64,000 bases of DNA from the NCBI RefSeq assembly GCF_933775445.1, contig NC_065872.1:5766001-5830000 (forward strand), written 5' to 3'. A program made the position numbers and the translations under genes. Of the stretch, positions 1-10,951 are shown in pieces (positions within the stretch are counted from its first letter, which is position 1; every line of letters begins with the position of its first letter). Under the pieces are notes generated by a model, which was given only the letters and a program-made list of their open reading frames with translations, ran no database searches and had not been told where the DNA came from. Source of the DNA: Argentina anserina. Lineage: Eukaryota > Streptophyta > Magnoliopsida > Rosales > Rosaceae.

Positions 1-97
1 CTGCTCTGATACCAAATAGAATAGTATATTACACTCTAATCAATCTATACACACTAATGTCTTATATATAATCAAGTAAACATACACTTTAACAACA
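1..97 (-). mobile_element. LTR retrotransposon edge: reversed primer-binding site and LTR-like end
   Basis: Positions 3-14 read, on the minus strand, TGGTATCAGAGC, the usual plant primer-binding site matching the initiator tRNA-Met 3' end. The adjoining sequence to about 94-97 would be a short LTR read on the minus strand, with a TATA-like run and an outer TGTT. The element body lies outside the window to the left. The inner LTR end does not show the usual CA, so the boundaries are uncertain. Confidence 0.42.
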
Positions 98-762
98 ATT
101 CATCCCTTAATTCCCTCAGTGATTCACTCCGACACTTGATAAGTTATGTTAGAGTTTGATCTCAGCATTTACTTGTGTTTTTATAAGTTTTTGTGCCAGA
201 GAGTTTAGAGTTAACATTTATGACAACCAAATCCTCATTAAATCGAGGTTCGAGTATAAAGAGGTTTCCGAGCTCAATGAATGTTAAAGTTCAGTTTTGA
301 AATTTTCATTCTGGGCCAAATCGCAATATGCAATTTAGTTTGTTATCTGCTTGATAATATTGGAAAAACCTCTGTCCAATATATGAAAAATATCTTCCAT
401 CTTTTCACTGTTACATAGAACATGCAAACGATATAGTTTTGGTTCTTCTGGTGTCTTGCTATGCGTCAAATTAATCTGATGTGTCATGTGTGATAATTCT
501 GTAACTCTGATGTTATTTAAGATGGTTTTGTACTTCGGTTACAATGATACATACATAAGTCTCATTTATATTAAATGTCAAGTCTCAAGAGTTTCAGAGC
601 TTGATGATTGAAGATATTAAGACTTGAATGAATAATCTCATCTTATCAATGTTATAGAGGGTCACTGCAGCTTAAGATTGAACAAAACATACAAAATATG
701 CAATCAAGGGTTTATCAACTGTCAGCATCTGATAACTCAACTTGTATCATATGCTACCAAAT
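98..762. other. AT-rich spacer, no gene seen
   Basis: I see no coding signal here. The stretch next to 763 is probably the 3' UTR and downstream region of AAA-ATPase copy 1, which ends at 763 on the minus strand. Confidence 0.5.
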
Positions 763-2485
763 CTACCAATTTTCGGAAATTTCAGATGCATTATACTCTG
801 TTTTCTGCCTCTTTTCTTTTCCAGCTTCTTCTTCCTCCTCTATCTTGGTGGTCTCGAGCCTCTTACGCTTGAGGCATTCCACAAGTCCTTCAAGAACAAT
901 ATCAGCATCATCACCATCACCCCCACCCCTCATAAGCTCCTCACAAACATCTGCGGGGGTGATGTTTGTGCTCTCCATCAACCCCTCAATCTCTTGGCAC
1001 AGCTGATGTTTGCTGGTGTCCTGAATGCAAAGGTAGTTTGAGGCTAAGGTTTTGAACCCTTTCGGGGTACAATACGACATGTGAATGTGCATGTCCATTC
1101 GACCAGGCCTCAACAATGCAGGGTCTAGCCGTTCCTTGTGATTGGTGGTGAATACAATAATCCTTTCATCACCGCAACTTGACCACAGACCATCAACAAC
1201 ATTCAGTAGACCGGAGAGTGTGAACTGCAATTATCATAACACCATGTCAGATTCTCAATGCCTCTAAACAAAATACAACAGCATAAAATGTAAACTATAC
1301 ATAATATACAACCATTTGTTTGGAAACTCATGCAAACTATTTTTATTTGCAGTATCTGCAGTGTCATAATCAAAAACAAAACAAAAGAACAGAAAAGTTG
1401 TACTGACCTTGGATTTGGTTTCGGAAATTATGAAGTTTTTGTTCTCTTTTGATTCCCGGCTTACGGATTCCTTGCTGCAATCAATATCCTCAAACACCAT
1501 GATAGAACGATTTGTAGTAGACATCAAGGCTTTCCTCAACTCATCATTGCTGGAAATGCTAGTTAGTTCCAGGTCATAAATATCAAAATGGAGGTGATTG
1601 GCCATGGCTGCAACCAAGCTAGACTTTCCAGTACCGGGTGGACCGTACAACAAGTAACCTCTCTTCCAAGCCTTGCCAACTCTCTTGTAGAACTCCCTCT
1701 TGACGAACTTGTCCAAATCCTCTATGATCATCCTCTTCATCTCCGGCTCCATTTCCATTGTCTCAAAAGTAGCCGGGTGCTCAAGATCCACGCTACTCCA
1801 TTTGCCGGAAGAAGGTACGAAGTCATCTTCGTCACCACTACCGTAGTGATGGACCGAGGAGGAACGTCTGCTACTGTAACTATAAAGCTTTAAAACCTTT
1901 TCTGCATCTTTGATAGCCTCGGCCTGAGCCAATACATATGGTATGTATGAGTTTATAACTGTCTTTGTGTTTCCTGTGGAATGTTAGCTCAATGCTGCTC
2001 TTGTTGGCATAGCGACGGCTTTCTTCGGGGAAGATCATGCGCCACTTGACTTTAATATTCTCGAAAGTGTCATTGATTTCCTGGTTGGTGGTAACAGCAA
2101 CTGTGGGTGCCTTCTGTTTCGGTGCTTGGCTGATTCGAAAGAATTGGGTTTTTGGGTTGATCTTGGTCGCAAGATAGGCCTCAGCAGCTTCATAGACTAG
2201 GTTGCACCGTGAACTTATGCCGTCGAAGAAGTCTTCATCGGCAGAGTTGTCGACTAGGAGAGTTATGTGATTGGCTAGAGGGTCCAAGAGGTAGCTGAGG
2301 CTTGATTTTAGGTATGAGTAGACGTATGATTTGAACTCGTAAGGGAGGAAATTAGTGTTCATGGATTGAAGCATAAACATGTAACCAGCAAAGGGGGCAT
2401 AGGCTGAGAAGAAGGAAGACATTGCTTTGGGCATCATATCTTTGAAACTGGAACTACTATGGTTATCATAATATTCCTCCTCCAT
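763..2485 (-). pseudogene. AAA-ATPase copy 1 (BCS1-like, AATP1/ASD type), frameshifted
   Basis: This is a BCS1-like AAA-ATPase of the plant family anchored in the outer mitochondrial or ER membrane and tied to stress responses (family knowledge). Exon 1 is 2485-1408 and exon 2 is 1224-763, with a 183-bp GT-AG intron that joins the codon before FTLSGLL in phase 0. An N-terminal membrane segment (FFSAYAPFAGYMFML), Walker A GPPGTGKSS, Walker B MVFEDIDC and the LLRPGRMD second-region motif are all present. Compared with copies 2-4, two bases are missing near 1959-1962, just after HRKHKD, so the N-terminal third and the ATPase part are in different frames. A further ATG lies upstream at 2557, but the start used here fits the paralogues better. 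Copy 2 is head-to-head with it across 332 bp. The lesion could be a sequencing error; otherwise this is a recent pseudogene. Confidence 0.85.
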
Positions 2486-2817
2486 CTTAAAACGGAACAG
2501 AGTTTGGGGCTGCAACAGTTGCGGATTATGTTGTAAAGGGAGATCATTAAAAGTCACGTTCGTTAGAGCGTAGTGCCTCTTATGTACAGGTTCACACTAT
2601 CAAGGAGTCTCTAGAATTTTTTTTTTGTGAAAAGATAATCTCTAGAAATTTGTTTCCTTGTAGGAGTAGAATCCTTCTATTAGGTTTAGCCGTTTAGGAG
2701 TCCTAAACCTAGCTATCCTTCTATTAGATAATCCTTCTATGTTGAGAAGCCTCCATTCTCTACAATTTGGCAGATTTAACGTTGGTCAGTCTCGAAACCT
2801 AGCTATCGGAATTAAGA
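2486..2817. promoter_or_regulatory. Shared head-to-head promoter region of AAA-ATPase copies 1 and 2
   Basis: This 332-bp interval separates the divergent starts of copies 1 and 2. It holds a short palindrome, TAGGTTTAG at 2681-2689 and CTAAACCTA at 2703-2711, and three spaced copies of ATCCTTCTAT. TCTCTAGAA occurs twice (near 2607 and 2639). Its role as a bidirectional promoter is inferred from gene arrangement only. Confidence 0.45.
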
Positions 2818-2879
2818 TGGCTTCTCCGAATTTGCAAGATTTGATGCCAAAAGCGATGTCTTCCTTCTTCTCGGCATAT

Positions 2880-3229
2880 TGTCACGTCCCTATTTTGGGA
2901 GTGTCAATCGTGGGCTGCTGGTTGAAAGAACTTCAAGGATATATGGGATTTGCTCCAAGATTCAATGTGTGGGAGATATATGGCTGCTCCTTCCGAAGGG
3001 TTCAGGCATGCCGATTCGGTTAAATTCGGAGAGTTTGTCGCTAGTCGAGGACTTAACGTCAAAGAGGCGAGTTGGCCGCCCTACACACAGGCAGGGGTCT
3101 GGAGCCGATCCCCTGATGAGCCCAAGGCAGGGCGAAACCAGTGTTTTGTCCCGTTGGATAAGGCTGGTTCCATAGGGATGGAGCGCCGCATGGACCAAGT
3201 GTGGCAGCCGAATGGCTAGGTCCGTGACA
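2880..3229 (+). repeat. 5' LTR of the TRIM
   Basis: 350-bp terminal repeat with near-inverted ends TGTCACG...CGTGACA. It is longer than its partner because of a 36-bp segment near 3127-3172 that the other LTR lacks. Confidence 0.9.
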
Positions 3230-3543
3230 AGTGGTATCAAAGCCACCTCAACATCGCTGTCGTTGTGTTCGCCAAGCGCTCACACGTGTCGCCGTGTCCC
3301 CAAGATACAGGGGGCTCCGCGGGAGAGTCGAGTAGGCAGGGTCGCCTCCAGGGGGGAGGACCGGACGAGAAGATCCGTGGTAATGTCCAGGACAAGAGAG
3401 ATCCGGCACGAAGTCATTGTTGGGTGGAAGATCTTTGGGAACTCCTTTTTGTCGCTCTAGGCATCGCGGGCATACAAGGGATGCGCGTGCCGCAAGTGAG
3501 GATGCTGTGTACGAGGACGTACACCAAGTTTGGTGGGGGAGGA

Positions 3544-3857
3544 TGTCACGTCCCTATTTTGGGAGTGTCGATCGTGGGCTGCTGGTTGAAAGAACTTCAA
3601 GGATATATGGGATTTGCTCCAAGATTCAATGTGTGGGAGATATATGGCTGCTCCTTCCGAGGGGTTCATGCATGCCGACCCGGTTAAATTCGGAGAGCTT
3701 GTCGCTAGTCGAGGACTTAACGTCAAAGAGGCGAGTTGGCCGCCCTACACACAGGTAGGGGTCTGGAGCCGATCCCCTGATGAGCCCAAGGCAGGCTCTA
3801 TGGGGATGGAGCGCCGCATGGACCAAGTGTGGCAGCCGAATGGCTAGGTCCGTGACA
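3544..3857 (+). repeat. 3' LTR of the TRIM
   Basis: 314-bp terminal repeat, close to collinear with 2880-3229. The interrupted gene resumes straight after it (CTATGCTCCC, inside the codons for the membrane anchor). Confidence 0.9.
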
Positions 3858-5516
3858 CTATGCTCCCTTTGCTGGTTACATGTTTATGCTTCAATCCATG
3901 CAAACCAACTTCATACCTCACCAGGTTCAATCGTACATACACTCATACATAAAATCATGCATTAACTACATCTTGGATCCTCAAACGAATCACATAACAT
4001 TCCTCGTAGACGGTCAAAGCCAACGCGACTTATCTGGATTGCGAAAGGTGAACCAAGTCTATGATGCTGCTGAGGTCTATCTCGCCGCCAAGATCAATCC
4101 GAAAACCCAAGTTTTTCGAATTTCTCAACCACCTAAACAAAAGAAGGCCAGACTTGCCGTTGTCACCAACCAAGAAATCATCGACACTTTCGAAAACATT
4201 ACAGTGAAGTGGCGCATGATCTTCCCTTCCAGAGAGGGCTATAGTAGCGAGAATTATGCCCGCATGGAGCTAACATTCCACAGGAAACACAAAGACAAGG
4301 TGATGAACTCGTACATACCCTATGTGTTGGCTCAGGCCGAGGCTATTAGAGATGCAGAAAAGACTCCAAAGTTTTATAGTTACAATGTAAAAGGTGGCTC
4401 GTTTCAATTCAACCATGATAATGAGAACCATGGCTCAAGACTTCGTAGCTACGAACCATCTTGCGGCAGTTGGAGTTGCGTGGACCTTGAACACCTGGCT
4501 ACGTTCGAGACAATAGCAATGGAGCCAGAGCTCAAGAGAATGATCATACAGGATTTGGACAAGTTCGTCAAGAGGAGGGAGTTCTACAAGAGGGTTGGCA
4601 AGGCTTGGAAGAGAGGTTACTTGTTGTACGGTCCACCGGGCACCGGAAAGTCTAGCTTGGTTGCGGCCATGGCCAATCACCTCCACTTTAATATTTATGA
4701 CCTCGAACTTACTAGCATTTCGAGCAACGATGAATTGAGGAAAGCCTTGATGTCTACTACTAATCGTTCTATTGTGGTCTTTGAGGATATTGATTGCAAC
4801 AAGGAATCCCTTAGCCGGGAATCAACAGAGAACAAGAACTTCATAGTTTCCGAAACCAAATCCAAGGTCTGTAGTATTGCATTATTTCTGTTTTTTCTTT
4901 TTCTTTTTAGAGATGCACTAAAAAGAGTATACAAACAAGAGTAATTTGCATTAGAGTGTTTTCAAAGAAGTTATTGTATACAATGTATAGTTACATTTTT
5001 CTTAAACTATTCCGTTTATATATAGGCATTGAGAATCTGACATGAGATTAATTATGATTATTGCAGTTTACACTCTCGGGTTTACTGAATGTCGTCGATG
5101 GTCTGGGGTCAAGTTCCGGTGATGAGCGGATTATTGTGTTCACCACCAACCACAAGGAGCGGCTAGACCCTGCATTGTTGAGACCTGGTCGAATGGACAT
5201 GCACATTCACATGTCGTATTGCACCCCAAAAGGGTTTGAGACCTTAGCCTCAAACTACCTTGGCATTCAGGACACTAGCAAACATCAGCTGTGTCAAGAA
5301 ATTGAAGGGTTGATGGAGAGCACAAACATCACACCTGCAGAGGTTTGCGAGGAACTGATGAGGGGTGGGGGTGATGATGCTGATACTGCTCTTGAAGGAC
5401 TTGTCAATTGCCTCAAGCGTAAGAGGCTCGAGACCTACAAATTAGAGGAAGAAGAAATACGAAAAGCAAAGAGGCAGAAACCAGATAACAACGGGTCTGA
5501 TATTTCCGAGAATTAG

Positions 5517-6484
5517 TAGAACTGATAGCATATGACGCCAATTGAGTTTGAGTTGTTTGTTGGTACTAGTTTGAGGTATGTTGATCTGGGTGTAAAACCA
5601 GCAAATCAAGCTAGACATTGTGATAATTTTTTCAGATAGGTTGCATTTTGTTTTAGCTTTTGTGAAAGCTCTAGCTCAGTTGCTTGATTAATAATTTAAT
5701 ATTGTTCAATTTCATTTTATCATAATCATCATATGTAGAAGAATTCGTAGTTCATATCATGATCCCCTTGACGTCTTGGTCTCTCTTTTTTTTTTTTTTT
5801 TTTTTTGACGTCTTGATCTCTAATTCATAACATTTTGCTATATGTACTGTTCTAGCTAGCTTTTTGTTTCTTTTGATAATGATACTATTCTAGCTTCAAC
5901 GTTTGTTATTTTAGTTGAAATGGAATATTGATCTGTCCAATGTGTACTTAGTTTGATTTCAATGCTAGTTCGATCAGTATGGCAAGGTTACTGTTCAGTA
6001 GAATGCCTTGAAAAATAAACACAAGAAAAGCCAACAGCTAGCAAAGCAACAACAAGAAAATTAACAGATTCTTGCGGAATGTATGCTGAAACGTACTGAC
6101 GTACAGACGGTTTTGATGATCCAACGATATGGTATAGCTGTTGCTTGAGCTGGGTGACGTACTCCAAGCTCGTAATAATGCCACTTGATCAGTTTGATGT
6201 TTTGAAAATTGTTGGTGAAAGCTCCATCCTTTTACTATGGAGGGAATGTGCATGTACTAATATTCTTGCTTCAGAAATTAGTGAATGTACTGAATCAGGG
6301 GAGCTGAATGACCCCTGATTATACAAATTGATCTTAAGCTGGACAGCATGTTTTAGCAAAGGTGCAGTAGAATACCTCAAACTCTCCAGCTCTTTCAATA
6401 TGTCAAGCTTGACTTGCTTATTTTACACTTCGACGAACAATTAACTCAAACAGTCAAACTAGTACTAAACAAACCATTTATACT
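5517..6484. other. Spacer between convergent AAA-ATPase copies 2 and 3
   Basis: I see no gene here. It is the shared downstream region of two convergent copies. The only distinct feature is the T-tract flanked by direct repeats at 5768-5821. Confidence 0.6.
5768..5821. repeat. 17-bp direct repeat flanking a poly(T) run
   Basis: TTGACGTCTTGRTCTCT occurs at 5768-5784 and again at 5805-5821 with one mismatch. Between them is a C followed by a run of about 20 T. It looks like a target duplication around a poly(A) tail inserted on the minus strand, or a tandem duplication that then gained T. Confidence 0.7.
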
Positions 6485-6904
6485 TTAATTATATCTTATG
6501 CTATCAGTTCTACCAATTTTCGGAAATCTCAAACGCGTTGTTATCTGGTTTTTGCCTGTTCCTATTTTTTCTTCCTCTACTTTGTAGGTTTTCAGTCTCT
6601 TACGCTTGAGGCAATTGACAAGTCCTTCGAGAGCAGTATCAGCACCATCACCCCCACCCCTCATAAGCTCTTCACAAACCTCTGCAGGGGTAGTGTTACT
6701 GCTCTCCATCAATGCTTCAATTTCTCCACACAGGCTATGGTCACCAGTGTCCTGAATGCCGAGGTAGTTCGAGGCTAAGGTCTTGAACCCTTTAGGGGTG
6801 CAACATGACATGTGAATGTGCATGTCCATTCAACCAGGCCTCAACAATGCAGGGTCTAGCCGCTCCTTGTGGTTGGTGGTGAAAACAATAATCCTCTCAT
6901 CACC

Positions 6905-9900
6905 GCCGCCCCCAAATCGCTCCTTTCTTTCTTCTCCAACCCTACACGGCCCAAGGCCGCCTCCAAACCTCCTCACGCATTCACACGCGCCGCCGTAGGC
7001 GGCGGTATCTCCTCCTCCTCCGAATCTTCCCCAAATCAATCCAAAATCATCACACAATCACACACAAACATCAAATATATCAAATCATACCTAGATCGTA
7101 CGGTGGAGCCTTCAGAACGTCGTCGGAGAGGGATGGATCGCCGATCGTGGTCGATTCCTCGTGGAGGGCGTGTCGTGGCTCGAATTGTAATAACCCTATT
7201 TTTCAAACAATATTTGGTTTGATATGAATTTTATAAAGTTTTGAAATTCAAGTAAAATAAATTTGATTGTTTGCGACTTTACGAAACCGAAACGTTCTCA
7301 GAACGTTTAATTAGAAAAATGTTACGTTCCGAATTAATATATCGACTTTTATTCTGTCGCTCGGTTGCAAAAACTTCATTCACGAAAGTTGTAGAGCTCG
7401 TCGATACGAGTTCGTGGACGCTTCATGCATTTGAATCGGAAGTCGTACGTGAAAGTTATTAACGTCGGAAGTTAGTTTCCGATTTTGGAAACTAGTATAA
7501 AAGGAAATGTTTTCAGCTAGGGTTCCCATAATTGGAAACCCCTTTCTCCCCCTCTTTCTCCCTGCCTCCCTTTCTTCTCTCTCCCGAAAACTCTCTCTCA
7601 TCCTCTCGGCTCGCTGACGATCTCCCTCCTCCGAGGGACGTGCTCCTCACCGCCGGCACCAGCGACCTCGCAGGCACGACGCGACGCACCACCGAGCAAG
7701 ACCCGAGCCAGCTCGCTACCGTGAAGCTCGTCGCGCCTCGTCGGACCGCACGACTGGACCAAGCTCCCCGACGATCTCCGGTGCCTCCAAGACCAAAAAT
7801 AGGTGAGGTTTCGACTCTAAGTGATGTTGTGATTGTTGTTGTGTGTATTGTGGATGTTTTGGTTGATTTGTGGAAGAGATTGGAGTGAGATCGGGGGGGA
7901 AAGAAATGATGAATACCGCCGCCTTAGGCGGCGCGTGTGGGGGCGTGGGGCAGTCTAGGGGTGGTCTGAGACCGTAGGAAGGAGGAGGAGGACGAGAGGA
8001 AGAGTTTTGGGGCGGAGATGGCGTGATACGCTCCGATGTCGGAGTAGGCGCGTGGGCCCCACGCGCGGCCGCCGGCGAGTGGCGCGTGAACAGTGAATCG
8101 ACACAGTAATTTGTAAAAATTTATTTTACAATGGTGAATGTAAAAATGTAATTTACGTACGGTAAATGTAAATTTAGTTTATGTACAGTAAATATAAATT
8201 ACTTTTAGTAAATGTAAAAAGTAATTTTAGAAGGGTAATTCAGTAATTATTATTTACTGAGACAGTATGTACATTTGAATAGCTATACGTACATAAATAC
8301 GTAAACAGTATGTACTCGTACATGAATACATAATGGAGGTGTATTTGTACATAAATACATGAATAGTAAATACGTGAATAGTACTCAGTGAACAGTACAT
8401 TCGTAAAACCGAAAATTGCTGAATAGTAACATATTATTACTGTTTCGGCATTTAAAGGTTTACGAAACGTTCTAAATTCTTTTCTTATCTTTTCAAGGTT
8501 ATCGATAAATCAAGGAAATGAATTATCTTCGGAAATTGTGGAATTACGCTCAAGTTGATAAGATGAGTAAAATCTCACTTATTTACGAATCTACCCTTGC
8601 GGAGATTCAACAATTTGCAAAATATTAAAGAACGAAATATGACATGTATATGATATAGTGGATTATATATATCGTATAAATGGTAAATATGTACATATAT
8701 ATATAGTTTGCTATATTATATACTGTTAGGATTTCGTTTGTGAATATCATTACAGTGGTGATGAGAATTACATATTGAGCATGTGATGCGTTTTGTACAA
8801 ATAATGAGTAGATTATTGTACGTGGTTTTAACATTGAGAATTGTTAAATCGTTTTGTCTTCGAACGTATTTAAGAAATATGACATGTATATAATAAAGTG
8901 GATTATATATATATTGTATAAATGGTAAATAGGTACATATATATATAGTTTGCTATATTATATACTGATAAGATTTCATTTATGAATTATGATCACAGTG
9001 GTGATGAGAATTATATATTGAGCAAGTGATGCAATTTGTACAATAATGAGTAGATTATGGTACGTGTTTATGTCTTCGGACCAGTCTTCGGACGTGTGTG
9101 GCATGTCGGAACCTAGCCTTTGGCCGGGCGAAAATTACGATACAGTTAGAGCTCTAGTCTGTCTGTCAGAGTACTGCATGTGAGGTAACAGGTGGGTTAT
9201 CGGCTCATGAGTACTCATATTTTTGGACATCGGGTAGCGATGAGGTTGCTCTATGTCGGACGTTGGGTAGCGAGGAGGTTGCCCAATGTCGGGCGTTGGG
9301 TAGCGAGGAGGTTGCCCAACGTCGGCGGGGTACTACTTGAGGGGTAACAGAGGTGTACCAGCGCTCATTAGTACCCTCATTATAAATGCATTTGGATAAA
9401 CAGAGGGGTTACCCAATTTCTCATGAGCACTATCATTTTCGTATTTTTGGGACAACCAGATGGGTCGTCCATTTACTCATGAGTGCATTTATATTTGTTG
9501 ATTTGTGGATTGTCGTATATGTTGATATGCAAGATATATTGTTTTATTTTACTCATACGAGATGTAAAGCTTACCGGGTTTGTGTTTACAATCCCGGTGC
9601 ACCAATTCGATGGTGTAAGGGATACTACTGCAGGTGTCGATTAGTGGGAATCGAAGGATGACTCTGGAGACTCAAAGTTGTTCATTATCCTGCTTGTGGT
9701 GAGGTTTCTATTGCAGATTTGTGTGTGAGAACTTGTGAGGATTTATTTTTGAGTTGTGAGAGATGGTGAGAATTATTACATTCCCATTATATGTAATGTT
9801 GAATTATAAATTTGGTTTGTAATAATTGGTTGTCTGAGTTATATTGTGAACTCAGTAATGATCCGTTGTGCATTTAAATGATTTCGATTTATTTGAGATT

Positions 9901-10345
9901 GTTTTGGTGTCGTACGACTTTAATATTTTGAGTTTTTATACTCGAAATTTTAGGGTCGTTACACGAATTGAGTTCCAATTACTCGTAGGCGGCGTCGGAG
10001 GGTGGAGGGGGATGAGGGGCGAGAGCTTCCGTCGGCGGCGTGGGGTTTGGTCGGCGACATAAACCTCGTAGGGGCTCGGGGATGTTGCGCGACTTCATGG
10101 CGGCGAGGCGAGGCGTCTCGAGCTCGGGGTCGTGTGCGGTGGTCCTAGCGAAGCTATCGAGCGGGGCGGTGTGAGGGAGAGGGGTGAGGTCAGGGAGAGA
10201 GAGAAGAGAGGAGAGAGAAGGAGAAAAGGAGGTGGGGTGAGGGTTTCCGAAAATGGAAACCCTAGCTCTATTAAATTCCTTTTTATACCTTTTTTCAAAT
10301 CAGAAACTAACTTCCGTCGTTAATAACTTTCACATACGATGATTT
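6905..10345 (-). mobile_element. Truncated inverted LTR fragment, split by solo LTR A
   Basis: Sequences 6905-7180 and 9969-10345 together resemble, in reverse orientation, the promoter and GC-rich leader part of the LTR family seen at 7186-9963 and 11441-14269. For example, 10255-10345 read backwards matches 7440-7520, and 6960-7030 read backwards matches the leader near 7900-7960 (CCGCCGCC...GGCGGCGCG). Both outer ends are truncated. Solo LTR A sits inside it with its own target duplication, so this fragment was there first. Confidence 0.72.
7186..9963 (+). mobile_element. Solo LTR A (2.78 kb)
   Basis: The ends TGTAATAACCC and GGGTCGTTACA are near-inverted and follow TG...CA. They are flanked by a perfect 5-bp target duplication, CGAAT, at 7181-7185 and 9964-9968. 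There is no primer site, polypurine tract or coding domain inside, so this is an LTR left by recombination between two LTRs. A TATA-like GTATAAAAGG near 7493-7502 precedes a GC-rich leader (about 7530-8100). The interior also has TAAATGTAAAT-type repeats (8140-8220), a tandem duplication of about 245 bp (8632-9080) and three units of about 38 bp (about 9225-9330). Open frames inside are not credible genes. Confidence 0.88.
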
Positions 10346-10466
10346 TACATGGGTGGGTGTACACATGCCGAATTGAGCTTTTGTTTATCCTCTTTGTTAG
10401 AGTTTATCAGACATAAGAGGTCAGAATTCTTTTGTCCCCCTCCCTTTTAAAATAAATTTTTAAAAA
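10346..10466 (+). mobile_element. LINE 3'-end fragment
   Basis: The motif GGTGTACACATGCC followed by TTTATCCTCTTTGTT and a TTATCAGACATA block matches the 3' end of the LINE at about 17600-17690, in the same orientation. It ends in an A-rich run directly against the broken end of AAA-ATPase copy 3. Confidence 0.7.
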
Positions 10467-10951
10467 ATGTACGAGTCCGTCACCTTGTCCTTGTGTTTCC
10501 TGTGGAAGGTTAGCTCAATGTGGGGGCTCTGATCACTTTGGCCGGTGGAAGGGAAGATCATGCGCCATTTCACCTTAATATTTTCAAAAATGTCGATGAT
10601 TTCCTGGTCGGTGGTGACGGTAAGTTTGGCCATCTTTTGTTTATGTGGTTGAGTGATTTGGAAAACTTGCGTTTTCGGATTGATCTTGGTGGCGAGATAG
10701 ACCTCAGCAGCATCATAGACCTCGCGTGTGTTGGGACCGTCGACGAGGAAAGTTATGTGATTAGTTTGAGGGTCCAAGAGGTAGTTGATCCATGATTTTA
10801 TGTATGAGTGTATGTATGATTGGACCTGGGGAGGTATGAAATTGGTTTTCATGGATTGGAGCATAAACGTGTAACCAGCAAGTGGAGCATAGGCCGAGAA
10901 AGAGGAAGACATCGCTGTTGGAATCGAATTTTGCAGATTCGGAGAAGCCAT

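Larger units (their letters stand above)
2880..3857 (+). mobile_element. TRIM retrotransposon (terminal-repeat retrotransposon in miniature)
   Basis: Two direct LTRs, 2880-3229 and 3544-3857, both start TGTCACGTCCC and end CCGTGACA. Directly after the first LTR is TGGTATCAAAGCC (3232-3244), a match to the initiator tRNA-Met primer-binding site. Directly before the second is a purine-rich tract (about 3530-3543, GGTGGGGGAGGA). The 314-bp interior has no gag or pol coding, so it would need enzymes from another element. By eye the LTRs differ by about nine substitutions, plus a 36-bp segment present only in the first. The target duplication looks like CATAT at 2875-2879 against C-TAT after the element, with one base lost. 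Open frames crossing the element are chance. Confidence 0.9.
2818..5516 (+). pseudogene. AAA-ATPase copy 2, disrupted by a TRIM element in exon 1
   Basis: BCS1-like AAA-ATPase starting MASPNLQDLMPKAMSS. Exon 1 is 2818-2879 plus 3858-4866, interrupted by a 978-bp TRIM. Exon 2 is 5067-5516, after a 200-bp GT-AG intron (4867-5066) at the same position as in copy 1. If the insert is ignored, the sequence after it is open through Walker A GPPGTGKSS, Walker B VVFEDIDC, the LLRPGRMD motif and the basic C-terminus to the stop, so the TRIM is the main lesion. The insert splits the codons of the N-terminal membrane anchor (SAY, then AP/AGY), and its own stops end the frame. A shorter product could start at the Met at 3880, but it would lack part of the anchor. 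Confidence 0.88.
6485..10951 (-). pseudogene. AAA-ATPase copy 3, gutted by a nested transposon block
   Basis: The N-terminal part is 10951-10467 (MASPNLQNSIPTAMSS..., similar to copy 2) and stops inside DSYI. The C-terminal part is 6904-6485, resuming at GDERIIVFTTNHKERLDPALL. Everything between, including Walker A and B and the family intron, is missing and replaced by the block 6905-10466. In the C-terminal part the conserved LLRPGRMD arginine codon CGA has become TGA (near 6829-6831), and the basic tail is out of frame. The gene therefore lost its ATP-binding core as well as gaining an insert. Its 3' end faces that of copy 2 across about 1 kb. Confidence 0.87.

Noticed and set aside
3212..3758. 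Several overlapping open frames inside the TRIM
   Set aside because: They lie in LTR or interior sequence, appear in both LTRs in parallel and match no family; TRIMs are non-coding.
6038..6398. Small overlapping minus-strand frames between copies 2 and 3
   Set aside because: Short, with no family resemblance and no splice context; they lie in convergent 3' regions.
7532..7888. 118-codon open frame in solo LTR A
   Set aside because: It lies in the GC-rich leader of an LTR, and the matching part of LTR B does not keep the frame.
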